A stretch of 64,000 nucleotides of DNA, from assembly GCA_035626675.1 (NCBI GenBank), contig DASPNH010000220.1, positions 46,122-110,121 of the forward strand, read 5' to 3'. A program made the translations under genes and the position numbers. Below the pieces are notes generated by a model, which was not told where the DNA came from, made no database searches, and saw nothing but the letters and a program-made list of their open reading frames with translations. Of this stretch, positions 1 to 8,102 are shown piece after piece. This DNA comes from DASPNH01 sp035626675 (lineage in GTDB: Bacteria > Desulfobacterota > Binatia > UBA1149 > CAITLU01). Within the stretch, counting starts at the first letter, position 1, and every line of letters starts with the position of its first letter.

Positions 1-2257
1 TGCCGTCGTGCAGGAAGCCGAAGCCGCGGATCTGCTCGCCCGCCCAGCCATCGTCGAGGTGCGGGAAGCCCGCCGTGCGCGGGCGTCCGAACATGCCGAC
101 CTTCTGATAGAGGTTTCGCAGGTGCGGGATCTTGAAGAGCTGCGGCCCTGACTGGATGGCGATGCTGCCATCGGTGCCGAACTGCTTCTTGCTGCGCGAC
201 AGGACGTGACATCCGTTGCAGTTGAAGCCGGTGTTGTCGGTGCGGCGGCCGAAGAAGACGTCGCGTCCGCGCTGCTGCGCTTCGGTCAGCGAATCATCGA
301 GCGCGCGAACGGGATTGGGCGGATGGACGATGCGGATGGCGAAGTCCGCGAAGCGGTCCATGTTCTGGGCGCTGATCGAGTTCTCGCGTCCGAGCAGGCC
401 GCGGAAAGCCGGCAGGAAGGCGAGGAATCCGGCCTTGACGTCGTGCGAGTCGCCGGCGGGCGTGGTCGCGCCGGTGCGATCGCCGCGCCAGTGCAGCGGG
501 CCGTTGCCGCTCATGCCGCGCAGGCTCTGCGTGGTCATCGGCCCCTTCATCGGATGGAAGTCCTGGTAGTCGCCGACGTGGAAGTCGTTGAAGTTCGGCA
601 GCACCTGCCCGTCGGGGTCGCCGAGATCCCAGGCAAGGTGATCGGTGTCGCCGAAGACGTGGCAGCTCGAACACGAAGCCTCGCCGTTGCTCGAGCTCTT
701 GCGCGCATCGTAGAGGAAGGGCCTTCCTTCCACGATATGGGCGGGCTCGGGATTGAGCATGGTGACGTGCGCGATCTCCTCGCGGGCCGCCGTGTCGATG
801 ATCGAGATGCCGTTGTCGAAGCGCGTGAGCGCGTAGAGCCGCTGGCGCCGCGGGTCGAGCACCAGGCCCGTGGGGCCGCCGCCGCTGACGGAGATCTGGC
901 GCCGCCGCGAGGGCACGAACGTGCCTTCCTCGAGCTCTCCGGTATCGAAGACGCCGATGCGGCTCGACCCGAACGCCGCGACGTAGAGCGTTCCGCCGTC
1001 GATGCTGACTGCCATCTCCATCGGCGTGGCAAGGCTCTTGCGCTTCATCCGCGGCGGGGTCTTCTCGAGCGTATAGTCGAGATGCGAATTGAGGTGGCGC
1101 GGCCGGACCTCCTCGCCGTCCAGGACGGTGATGCGCGCTTCGTGCAGATGCCCGCGCACGCTGGTGCCGGTGGTGCGGGCACCCTCGAATCGAACCTCGT
1201 TGCGCGCCTCGGTGTTGGAAACGTAGACGGTTCCGGTCAGCGGATGCACCGCCATCGCCATCAGCACGGTGCCGACTCCGGAGTAGCTCTGTTCGACCGC
1301 CAGGCTGGCGGCGTTCAGGCGAAAGACGTCGTAGTCGGGCAGCGAGAACCGCACGGCGGCATTCCAGCTGCGGCCGAGCTCGTCGTTCCACTGCTGCGAG
1401 GACCGGTCGAAGCGAACGATGAGACCTGTCTCGGGCGCCGGCGCTCCCTCGAAGTTCTGGTTGGGAGAGGGCAGGCCGCCCGGGACGGTGGTAGCGCCGG
1501 CCACGCACGGCCCGGCATCGGAGCCGCCGTCGCAGACGACGTCGTCGCCGACGGTCGTGGTCTGGTTGCCGGAATGGAAGACGGCGGCGTAGACGCCGCT
1601 GCCGTCGGGCGAGGTCGCCAGCGCCCGCGGCGTGTCGCCGAACAGTGTGACGATCTGCAGCGGCGTGCCGCCCAGGCTCGCATCGCGCCACGCTGCATCG
1701 AAGACCCAGATGTCGGCGCGTCCGGTGCCCGGCGTGGTCAGGTCGGAGCTGCCGGGCCGGTTCTGTCCGCGATGCGCAGCCGTGATGAAAGCGCGCGAGC
1801 GGCCCGGCCCCGCAAAGACGATGTCGCGCGGCTCGTCGCCGACCAGCAGCGTTCCGGCCACGTGCGGCCGCGCTCCCACGTGGACGATGCTGACGCTGTC
1901 GGAGAGATGATTGACGACCCAGACTTCCTCGTCGCTGCGTGCGGCGACCGCCACCGGTTCCAGCCCGACGGCAACCGAGAACGCGGGCTGCAATCCCGAA
2001 GCGGTGATCTCGAAGACCTCGAGCCGGTTGTCGGGCGTGTTGACGGCAAAGAGCCGGCTGCCGTCGGGCGAGATCGCCAGTGGCCGGACCTGGCCCGACT
2101 CGAACGCGACGAACGAGTCCTCAGGCGCGGGCGTCTGCGCGCCGGACGCTGTCGCCGAGAACGCGATGGTGACCAGAAACGCGGCCGTGGCTGTCGCCGA
2201 GAACGCGAAGGTGGCCACAGACGCGCCGGCCGCTGTCGCCGAGAACGTGGTGCTCAT
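1..2257 (-). CDS. Exported YVTN beta-propeller / di-haem cytochrome c protein (partial)
   Basis: The 5' part of a large secreted protein whose C-terminus lies beyond the left edge; about 752 codons are visible. A hydrophobic leader made of short repeats is followed by beta-propeller-type repeats (for example ISPDGSRLFAVNTPDNRLEV, SIDGGTLYVAAFGSSRIGVF). Two haem c motifs follow, CSSCH near residue 528 and CNGCH near residue 680, then FKIPHLRNLYQKVGMFG, which resembles the region after the second haem in di-haem cytochrome c peroxidase (MauG/CcpA-like) proteins. It is probably a periplasmic redox enzyme or electron carrier; the substrate is unknown. I used the ATG before STTFSA; an in-frame GTG 14 codons upstream is an alternative, and neither has a strong ribosome-binding site. 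It lies downstream of two exported genes on the same strand. Confidence 0.8.
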   Translation of the reverse strand, partial: MSTTFSATAAGASVATFAFSATATAAFLVTIAFSATASGAQTPAPEDSFVAFESGQVRPLAISPDGSRLFAVNTPDNRLEVFEITASGLQPAFSVAVGLEPVAVAARSDEEVWVVNHLSDSVSIVHVGARPHVAGTLLVGDEPRDIVFAGPGRSRAFITAAHRGQNRPGSSDLTTPGTGRADIWVFDAAWRDASLGGTPLQIVTLFGDTPRALATSPDGSGVYAAVFHSGNQTTTVGDDVVCDGGSDAGPCVAGATTVPGGLPSPNQNFEGAPAPETGLIVRFDRSSQQWNDELGRSWNAAVRFSLPDYDVFRLNAASLAVEQSYSGVGTVLMAMAVHPLTGTVYVSNTEARNEVRFEGARTTGTSVRGHLHEARITVLDGEEVRPRHLNSHLDYTLEKTPPRMKRKSLATPMEMAVSIDGGTLYVAAFGSSRIGVFDTGELEEGTFVPSRRRQISVSGGGPTGLVLDPRRQRLYALTRFDNGISIIDTAAREEIAHVTMLNPEPAHIVEGRPFLYDARKSSSNGEASCSSCHVFGDTDHLAWDLGDPDGQVLPNFNDFHVGDYQDFHPMKGPMTTQSLRGMSGNGPLHWRGDRTGATTPAGDSHDVKAGFLAFLPAFRGLLGRENSISAQNMDRFADFAIRIVHPPNPVRALDDSLTEAQQRGRDVFFGRRTDNTGFNCNGCHVLSRSKKQFGTDGSIAIQSGPQLFKIPHLRNLYQKVGMFGRPRTAGFPHLDDGWAGEQIRGFGFLHDG
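2120..2245 (-). repeat. Three tandem 42-bp units encoding the N-terminal leader
   Basis: The element TTCTCGGCGACAGC recurs exactly three times at 42-bp spacing. The first two units are alike along most of their length and the third only in its first half. Since 42 is divisible by three, each unit adds 14 in-frame residues starting FSATA, so the hydrophobic leader of the propeller/cytochrome gene seems to have grown by duplication. Confidence 0.85.
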
Positions 2258-2384
2258 CCGATCTGGCGGTGCAGCGACTGCCGCGAGCGACGCCTTCACG
2301 GTGGCGCCACTGGCCGCGCAGCGCCGCCAGTGCGCGGTCACGCGCTGTCGAAGATGCCGCAGCATCGCGCCCGCGCGCGCCCGG

Positions 2385-3038
2385 CTAGCGAGCGGTGATC
2401 AAGGCTCGGTAGCCGTGATCGCCGTTGTAGGTGTAGCAGGTGAGGTCGGTGGTGTTGCAGTTGCCGGGCGGATAGTTGCCGACGTCGCCGAGCGAAGGCG
2501 GATTGCCGCCGATGGCGATCGTGTACTTGCCGGCGGCGAGGTCGGCCTTGTAGACCACCTTGGCGCGCTCGGCCGTGGACGAGACGTGAGAGACGTACTC
2601 GACGTCGGCCCAGAAGTTTCCGAGCTGATTGAAGCTGTGCCCGTGCTCGGTCGTATGATCGTCGCCCGCGTAGATCGAGATCGCCGGGAAGAGGCGGTCG
2701 CGAGCGAGCGTGTAGCTGGCATCGGGCTTGAGGAGGCCCTGCTGGCGTACCACGCGGATCTTGACGCGTGCAGCCTCGGGCAGCTCGAGCTCGACCCAGT
2801 TGACCATGTGCGTCCAGCCCGAAGAGCCTTCCGGATTGATCGGATCGTTCCAGCTCTTGGCGCCGACCATCATCACGAACTCGACGCGCTGGCCCGGCTC
2901 CACCCTGGCCTTCCACGTGTAGGGAACCCCGACCGACGGCGGAATGTCGATGATCTGGATCCTGCCCTGCTCGGCGGCGTGGGCAGTCGGCGCGCAAAGC
3001 GCGAAGGAGGCCGCGGCTGCAGCAAGGAGCCGGCGCAT
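2385..3038 (-). CDS. Exported protein of unknown function, paralogue of its upstream neighbour
   Basis: Encodes 217 residues. The leader MRRLLAAAAASFALCAPTAHA is a clear Sec signal, so the mature protein is periplasmic or secreted. The body contains VGAKSWNDPINPEGSSGWTH, matching VGGKSWSDPENDNQGWGHG in the upstream gene, and both have a later segment ending in a GxYTI strand, so the two are divergent tandem duplicates. I recognise no enzyme family; two Cys residues near the C-terminus (NCNTTDLTCY) could form a disulfide. An in-frame GTG at 3056 makes a GTGA overlap with the upstream stop, so translation could start six codons earlier by coupling. Probably co-transcribed with the di-haem gene downstream. 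Confidence 0.75.
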   Translation of the reverse strand: MRRLLAAAAASFALCAPTAHAAEQGRIQIIDIPPSVGVPYTWKARVEPGQRVEFVMMVGAKSWNDPINPEGSSGWTHMVNWVELELPEAARVKIRVVRQQGLLKPDASYTLARDRLFPAISIYAGDDHTTEHGHSFNQLGNFWADVEYVSHVSSTAERAKVVYKADLAAGKYTIAIGGNPPSLGDVGNYPPGNCNTTDLTCYTYNGDHGYRALITAR

Positions 3039-3052
3039 GTCGATGGTGCAGC

Positions 3053-4135
3053 TCACGGTCTTGCGATGCACGTGCGAGTGATGTTCTCGGGCTCGGGACC
3101 GCCCTCGGCAAGCACCTTGCAGTCGCGCTCCAGGCGTTTGGGCAGGACACTCTGATCGTTCTTCCAATCGGCGCGCACGCAGCCTTTCTTGCCGAGCAGG
3201 GTGTTGGCGTCGAAGGACGCACAGAACTCTTCGCGCGAGCAGCCGCTGGCATCCACCTCGAGGGCGTCGCCGGTGTCGCAATCATCGAAAGCGTCCAGGA
3301 CGCCGTCCTGGTCGGTGTCGGCGAGGGCGGCCTCGCAGGTGGCCAGGGAATCGTCGGACTCGAGCGACAGCGACAGCATGTACTGTCCGGTCACGCCGCC
3401 CTGGGCGCCGACGAAGATCGTGTATTGCCCGAGGTGCTCGGCATCCAGGTCCAGGGTCAGGCTGACGGCGATGCCGGGTGCGGGAGAGACCACGTAGTCG
3501 ATGAGCGATAATCCAGTCGAGCCGAGCGGGTTGCTGGCAAGCGGCGCCGGACTGGTGACGAACGTCTGATGGCGAACCGAGGAGCTGCCGGTGTCCCATC
3601 CCGAGTAGAGCGCGAACGCCAGGCGCGGCGAGACCGCGTCGGAGGGATCGTCCTGAAGCGTGATGGTCATCTTGACCGGCCCATCGGCAAGAATGGTTTC
3701 CAGCGGCGTGATGTGGACGATGCCGTAGTCGAGGCCGTGTCCCCATCCCTGATTGTCGTTCTCGGGATCGCTCCAGGACTTGCCGCCGACGGCCAGGACG
3801 CGGTCGGTTGCCAGGTCGGGCTCGTTCAGGACGTTGTACTCGTTGAGCTGGGCCAGAAGACTGCCCGAGGGAGGCGCGACGCCGGCGCCGGACTGGATGA
3901 TGCGAACGCCCGGGTTGGCGTGCATGCCCAGGTACCATTGCACGGGCAGGCTACCCACGTACTCGACAGGGCCGTTGGTCCAGGTCGGCGGCAGCGCCCC
4001 ATCGGCGCCGTTGGCGCTTCCGCCCACTCCTGCACCGTAGCCGGTTACGTTGTAGGTCGCGTGCGACCAGGCGGGCTGTGGGGCAATCGCGATGCAACCC
4101 AGGGCTGCTGCGGCGGCGGCACGAAAAAGCTTCAA
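3053..4135 (-). CDS. Exported protein with thrombospondin type 3-like calcium motif
   Basis: Encodes 360 residues with a Sec signal (residues 1-25, cleavage near AWSHA). The N-terminal 250 residues form a domain shared with the downstream paralogue (VGGKSWSDPENDNQGWGHG). Then comes DTDQDGVLDAFDDCDTGDAL, a DxDxDGxxD calcium-binding repeat of the thrombospondin type 3 kind. The Cys-rich C-terminal 80 residues (about six Cys) resemble a small disulfide-bonded domain. Such Asp-rich repeats are typical linkers in secreted proteins of Deltaproteobacteria-like bacteria. Function is unknown. Start chosen at the ATG of MKLFRAAAAAALGC. It may be a substrate of the type II secretion system in this window, but nothing in the sequence shows that. 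Confidence 0.75.
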   Translation of the reverse strand: MKLFRAAAAAALGCIAIAPQPAWSHATYNVTGYGAGVGGSANGADGALPPTWTNGPVEYVGSLPVQWYLGMHANPGVRIIQSGAGVAPPSGSLLAQLNEYNVLNEPDLATDRVLAVGGKSWSDPENDNQGWGHGLDYGIVHITPLETILADGPVKMTITLQDDPSDAVSPRLAFALYSGWDTGSSSVRHQTFVTSPAPLASNPLGSTGLSLIDYVVSPAPGIAVSLTLDLDAEHLGQYTIFVGAQGGVTGQYMLSLSLESDDSLATCEAALADTDQDGVLDAFDDCDTGDALEVDASGCSREEFCASFDANTLLGKKGCVRADWKNDQSVLPKRLERDCKVLAEGGPEPENITRTCIARP

Positions 4136-4216
4136 GGTTCCCTCCCACGGCGCGCGAGGCGATCCACGCGCGCGCGGATTATGGCCGCAACTAATTGCAT
4201 CGACAATGAGAAATCT

Positions 4217-4237
4217 GCCTGAAAAAGGCCTTCGGGC
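4217..4237 (-). terminator. Possible weak terminator after the glutaminase gene
   Basis: On the minus strand GCCCGAA and TTCAGGC pair with one G-T wobble around a short loop; the sequence after it is only moderately T-rich (AGATTTCTC). Position 34 bases after the glutaminase stop supports it, but the stem is short and the U-tract imperfect. Confidence 0.3.
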
Positions 4238-4270
4238 AGGCGGTCGGCCACACGCCGGCTCGCGTGCAAG

Positions 4271-6157
4271 CTACTCGCTGAGCGTTCGCACTTCCTCGGT
4301 CAGCCGCCGCACGCGCAAGGAGAGGGCGCGCGCGAAATTCTCCATGAGCTTGGCCTTGAGATCGGGATGGGCCTCGGTGAGGCGATCGAAGTTCTCCATC
4401 GACAGCAGGTAGCATTCCGCGTTCGTGTCGGCGCGCACGGCGGCCGAGCGAGGACGACGCTCCAGGATGGCCATCTCGCCGAACAGCATCCCGGGTGTGC
4501 AGGTGGTCAGGCGCTTGGAAGTCCCGGGCAGCACGTCGATGGTGACGCTGACCTGGCCGCGCGTCAGGAAGTAGAGGGCATTGGCGTCGTCGCCCATCTC
4601 GAAAATCATCTCGCTCTGCTTGTAGGTGCGCTTCTCGAGATAGCTCCGCAGCGTTTCGATGCGCGACTCGTCCAGCCCATCGCAGATCTCGAACTCGTCC
4701 AGCTCGACGGTGGCGCCGGGATCGGTGGCGCTGCCGACTTCCTGCAAGAGGCGGTTCTCGCACAGTTCCAGCGCAGCATCGGCTTCGCGCAGGATGCCTA
4801 CCGAGGAGGGCGGCTTGTTCTCCAGCGCGAGCTCGAAATAGGCAGCCAGCGCCGCGTTGCTGTCGAGCTCGGTCAGGATCACTTCCTTGTAGCTGCCCTC
4901 GATGCTGTCGAGGAACGTCATCCACAGGTCCAGCGCGGGACGGTCGGCACCGAAGACGCGCTTGAAGTCGATGATCAGGTAGTCGACCTCCTCGGACAGC
5001 GTCAGGATGTTTCGCACGACGCGCTCTACCGAGAACAGCGTCAGCTCGCCCTGCAGTTCGAAGACGACGATGCGATGTCCGTGCTCGGCCAGCGCGTTGG
5101 CGTCGCCGCGCCGGCGGATTCGCTTGGAGGCCACCGAGGCGGCATCGAAGCGCCGTCGGACCACCGACTTGACGGGGCTCGGCGCCTGGAACAGGTGGAG
5201 GCCGAAATCCTCGGACAGATCATTGAAGACGCGGATGCCGCGCACGCTGTTGCCGCGCGCATCCAGCGGCGGCGAGAACACGGCGATGCCCATGTGGCCG
5301 GGCAGCACGCCGATGATGCCGCCGCCGACACCGCTCTTGGAAGGCATGCCGATGCGGTAGATCCATTCGCCGGCATAATCGTACATGCCGCAGGTGGCCA
5401 TGACGCTGAGCACGCGCGGAACGTAGGCGGCATCGATGGCGGTCTCGCCCGTCATCGGACAGATGCCGCCGTTGGCCAGGGTCGTGGCCATGATCGCCAG
5501 GTCCCGGCAGGTCACCTCGATGGAACACTGCCGAAAATACAGGTCGAGCACCGGCTCGGGCGCCGAGCCGACGATGCCGAAGTTTCGAAGCATGTAGCCG
5601 ATGGCGAAGTTGCGGTATCCGGTGTCGTGCTCGGAATGGTAGACGGTCTCGTCGATGGTCAGGCGGCGCCCGGCGCAGCGCGAGAACATCTCCAGGATCC
5701 GCTCCATCTTCTCTGCCTCGTCCTTGCCGCGGATCAGGCCGGTGGACGCGATCGCTCCGGCGTTGATCATCGGGTTGAACGGGCGCCCCGTGTCCTGATG
5801 CAGGCTGATGGAGTTGAAGGCGTCCCCCGTCGGCTCGACACCGATCTTCTGCAGGACGCGCTCCAGACCCTCATCGTGAAGGGCCAGGGCGTAGACGAAC
5901 GGTTTGGAGATGGACTGGATGGAGAAGGGCACGCGGCTGTCGCCGGCCTCGTAGACCTGCCCGTCGATGGTGGCCAGGGCAATGCCGAAATGGCCTGGAT
6001 TGGCCCGAGCCAGCTCGGGAATGTAGCTGGCGACCTCGCCATCGGCGCAACCGGCGTGGCGGCGGTGCAGTTCTTCCAGATATGTGGCCAGCGGGTGATG
6101 AATGGAGAGACGCTCCAGGTCCCCGCCCCGTCCTCCGCCCGATTCCCTGTCTCTCAT
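4271..6157 (-). CDS. glsA: Glutaminase A fused to STAS and cyclic-nucleotide-binding domains
   Basis: A serine-dependent glutaminase (L-glutamine to glutamate plus ammonia) with two added regulatory domains. The catalytic domain (about residues 17-325) carries the SxxK nucleophile motif in SIQSISKPF (Ser82, Lys85) and the family motif NPMINAGAI. Residues 361-475 look like a STAS domain (VVFELQGELTLFSVERVV, then YLIIDFKRVFGAD). Residues 498-615 are a CRP-type cNMP-binding fold with the phosphate-binding cassette FGEMAILERRPRSAAV, whose Glu and Arg contacts are kept, so cAMP or cGMP binding is plausible. Simple GlsA proteins are about 310 residues; this is 628. No signal peptide, so cytoplasmic. 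A strong GGAGGAG precedes the ATG. A CHASE2 nucleotide cyclase gene lies 2 kb away and could supply the ligand, which is inference. Confidence 0.92.
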   Translation of the reverse strand: MRDRESGGGRGGDLERLSIHHPLATYLEELHRRHAGCADGEVASYIPELARANPGHFGIALATIDGQVYEAGDSRVPFSIQSISKPFVYALALHDEGLERVLQKIGVEPTGDAFNSISLHQDTGRPFNPMINAGAIASTGLIRGKDEAEKMERILEMFSRCAGRRLTIDETVYHSEHDTGYRNFAIGYMLRNFGIVGSAPEPVLDLYFRQCSIEVTCRDLAIMATTLANGGICPMTGETAIDAAYVPRVLSVMATCGMYDYAGEWIYRIGMPSKSGVGGGIIGVLPGHMGIAVFSPPLDARGNSVRGIRVFNDLSEDFGLHLFQAPSPVKSVVRRRFDAASVASKRIRRRGDANALAEHGHRIVVFELQGELTLFSVERVVRNILTLSEEVDYLIIDFKRVFGADRPALDLWMTFLDSIEGSYKEVILTELDSNAALAAYFELALENKPPSSVGILREADAALELCENRLLQEVGSATDPGATVELDEFEICDGLDESRIETLRSYLEKRTYKQSEMIFEMGDDANALYFLTRGQVSVTIDVLPGTSKRLTTCTPGMLFGEMAILERRPRSAAVRADTNAECYLLSMENFDRLTEAHPDLKAKLMENFARALSLRVRRLTEEVRTLSE

Positions 6158-6227
6158 CGACTAGCTCCTCCCCCGTACTGCAGGCCGCCCACGCCCGCGC
6201 TTATCCATGGTAGGTGTGTCGCGGCCC

Positions 6228-6256
6228 TTGGCCAAGTCTTCGGGTACGGCTATAGG
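6228..6256 (+). promoter_or_regulatory. Candidate promoter of the fecR-ompA-lipoprotein operon
   Basis: TTGGCC and TATAGG are separated by 17 bases, a fair sigma-70 match, about 110 bases before the fecR start. The long leader between it and the gene matches no riboswitch I know. Confidence 0.4.
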
Positions 6257-6366
6257 TCGTATGGGTGGTTCAGCGAAGCGCCGGTTGCGAGACGGCGCTC
6301 AGGCCGGGCAGGGCCAAGGTCCGTCCGGCACCGCGCCGCAAAGGCGCGAGCCGAAAGGAGGCTCCG

Positions 6367-6840
6367 ATGCGATCGACGATGATTTTTGCCCTGCTGCTCT
6401 TGGTGGCAGCTCCCGTTCAGGCGGCCGAGCCTATCGGCTACGTCAAGACTGCCACCGGCACGACCTCGGTCGTCCGTGACGGCCAGGAAAGACCGATCGC
6501 GGTCGGTGATGCTGTATTCGAACACGACACCATCAAGACCACGGCCGAGAGCTCTCTCGGCATCACCCTCAAAGACGGGACGACCCTGGCCGCCGGACCC
6601 GACACCGTCCTGTCGCTCGACGATTACGCCTACGCTCCGCATGACCAGCAACTGGGCCTGATCGCGCGCGTTTCGCAAGGTACCCTGGACTTCGTATCGG
6701 GCCTGATCGGCAAGATGGCTCCCGAAACGGTCTCGGTGGTCACGCCGACGGGCGTCATCGGACTGCGCGGCACGCACTTCGTGGTCAAGGTCGCTCCGGG
6801 CCAGAAGTTCGCGGAAGTCACCGAGAAGTCGGAAAGCTGA
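6367..6840 (+). CDS. Exported FecR-domain protein
   Basis: Encodes 157 residues. Start fixed by a near-perfect AAAGGAGG six bases upstream. Signal peptide about residues 1-18 (MRSTMIFALLLLVAAPVQA). The remainder is a FecR domain: YVKTATGTTSVVRDGQ, then VFEHDTIKTTAESSLGITLK DGTTL-type strands, then VVTPTGVIGLRGTHFVVKV. Here FecR is not fused to an anti-sigma domain as in iron signalling. Free periplasmic FecR proteins often sit beside CHASE2 cyclases, and one lies convergent just downstream. It heads a three-gene operon with an OmpA-like lipoprotein and a small lipoprotein, so a role in envelope sensing or binding is likely. Confidence 0.88.
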   Translation: MRSTMIFALLLLVAAPVQAAEPIGYVKTATGTTSVVRDGQERPIAVGDAVFEHDTIKTTAESSLGITLKDGTTLAAGPDTVLSLDDYAYAPHDQQLGLIARVSQGTLDFVSGLIGKMAPETVSVVTPTGVIGLRGTHFVVKVAPGQKFAEVTEKSES

Positions 6841-6846
6841 GAACGC

Positions 6847-7449
6847 ATGCACAAGCCGTCCTTGTCGGGTTGGGTGCTGGCCGTGGCGCTCTGCGCCTCG
6901 GCCTGCGCCCCGAAAAACTACGTCGTCTTGCTCGAGAACCCCGAGGGCGGCACAGGCCAGGTAACTGTCAGCACTGAGAAGGGCGACCGGACGCTGGACA
7001 GCGCCGGCAGCGCCACGACCATCAATCGCGCCAACCGGGCTCCCAGCAAGCCCTGGCGGGTCGAGCTGGACAAGCTCCAGGAAGTGTTCGCGCGCGCCTT
7101 CGGTGCCATGCCCGACCGGCCCGAGCACTTCACGCTCTACTTCGAGCAGGACAACGTCGAGCTCACCGAAGAGTCGAAACCGACGGTCGAGGCGATGGTG
7201 GACGCCGTGCGGTCCCGCCCCGCTCCGGATGCCGACGTCGAAGGCCACACCGATCTGTTCGCCGACGCCCGCACCAACGACGCCCTGGCGTACGCGCGGG
7301 CCCTCAAGGTGCGTAGCATCCTGGTCAACGCAGGCATGGACATCATGAAGATCGACCTGCACTCCTACGGCGAGGAGCGTCCGATCATCCCGACGCCCGA
7401 CGGCGTGCGCGAGCCACGGAACCGGCGCGTCGAGGTGATGATTCGCTGA
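6847..7449 (+). CDS. OmpA-family outer-membrane lipoprotein
   Basis: Encodes 200 residues. Leader ends in a lipobox (CASAC), so it should be lipid-anchored at Cys20. The C-terminal half is an OmpA-like peptidoglycan-binding domain with VEGHTDLFADARTNDALAYA and the end motif NRRVEVMIR; the Asp and Arg that grip diaminopimelate are present. The N-terminal 80 residues are not recognised. It follows fecR by 6 bases and its stop overlaps the next start (TGATG), so the three genes are translated together. Probably anchors a periplasmic assembly to the cell wall. Confidence 0.88.
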   Translation: MHKPSLSGWVLAVALCASACAPKNYVVLLENPEGGTGQVTVSTEKGDRTLDSAGSATTINRANRAPSKPWRVELDKLQEVFARAFGAMPDRPEHFTLYFEQDNVELTEESKPTVEAMVDAVRSRPAPDADVEGHTDLFADARTNDALAYARALKVRSILVNAGMDIMKIDLHSYGEERPIIPTPDGVREPRNRRVEVMIR

Positions 7450-7790
7450 TGCGGGGAAGGATATCCGCGTTCGTCATCGCGCTGATGCTCTCAGGATGCG
7501 CGGCGCGCATTTCCGGCGTCGTCACAGACGCGAGCACCAAAGAGGTCATAGGACCGAACTGCGCTGTGACGCTTGGCCACGGTGTCAGGCGTACGGATTT
7601 CAACGGCCGTTACGTCATCAACAAGGACAACCACTACGACGCGCCCTGGTTGAGATTTCGTGCGCCTGGTTATGAACCTCTCGATCTCCCAGTCGATTGG
7701 GGCAAAGGGTATCGGCAGCGCATCGACGTGGAAATGACACCAAAAGCGGGCCGGCTATCGAGTGAGGAACTGGCAGAGTCGATGCCCTGA
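7449..7790 (+). CDS. Small lipoprotein with carboxypeptidase-regulatory-like fold
   Basis: Encodes 113 residues. A short leader ends in LSGC, a good lipobox. The body (ISGVVTDASTKEVIGPNCAV, then RTDFNGRYVIN and FRAPGYEPLDL) matches the small beta-sandwich carboxypeptidase-regulatory/CnaB-like pattern: xGxVxD, DxxGxY, AxGY. No catalytic residues. Last gene of the fecR operon, start overlapping the ompA-like stop by one base. Function unknown beyond being an envelope lipoprotein. Confidence 0.75.
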   Translation: MRGRISAFVIALMLSGCAARISGVVTDASTKEVIGPNCAVTLGHGVRRTDFNGRYVINKDNHYDAPWLRFRAPGYEPLDLPVDWGKGYRQRIDVEMTPKAGRLSSEELAESMP

Positions 7791-7802
7791 GCAGGACCGA
7801 GC

Positions 7803-7835
7803 GTTGTTAGACGTTTTCTGAAAACGTATAACAAC
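7803..7835. repeat. 33-bp near-perfect palindrome, possible operator
   Basis: GTTGTTAGACGTTTTC is followed, after a single T, by GAAAACGTATAACAAC; 15 of 16 pairs match. It ends four bases before the ATG of a broken small gene and 13 bases after the lipoprotein stop. It is AT-rich against a GC-rich background. No T-tract follows on either strand, so an operator is more likely than a terminator. Confidence 0.8.
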
Positions 7836-7839
7836 TACG

Positions 7840-8093
7840 ATGGCCCCGCGCTTCCACGAGCTCAGTCTCTCCGCGCAAACGGCGTATGCCGAGCTCGCCG
7901 AACGCACCTTCTGCAGGCGGCGGCCGTGATCTCGTGGCTCGTCCACAGTGGCGAGACCCGCGTCTTCAACGCGGCATGGCGCGACGCCATCGGCCGAGGC
8001 AGAGGATGGAAGACCCGGGCCGCGAAAGGCAGGGAAGATCTCATCGCCGAAGCCCCCGACCTGAACGTCGCAAGCCTGTGGCGCACCGAGTAG
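7840..8093 (+). pseudogene. Frameshifted remnant, possibly of a GSU2403-like nucleotidyltransferase-fold gene
   Basis: The ATG opens 29 codons (MAPRFHELSLSAQTAYAELA...) that stop at a TGA. A second frame, shifted by -1, continues with protein-like sequence (LQAAAVISWLVHSGETRVFN ... APDLNVASLWRTE) to a TAG. The first part resembles my memory of the N-terminus of GSU2403-like nucleotidyltransferase-fold proteins (LSLPAQTAYAxL), which are about 300 residues or more; this is under 85. I infer a gene that lost its middle and its frame. A true short frameshifted gene or a sequencing error is possible. Confidence 0.4.
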
Positions 8094-8102
8094 AAGCGGA
8101 TC

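Noticed and set aside
206..2398. 730-codon open frame on the plus strand
   Set aside because: Antisense to the di-haem gene; composition is Arg/Ala/Val-heavy and no motif appears. The minus strand has the CxxCH motifs and propeller repeats.
6257..6366. Structured leader before fecR as a c-di-GMP riboswitch
   Set aside because: GCAAAGG and GCGAGCC recall GEMM elements, but the conserved core order is absent.
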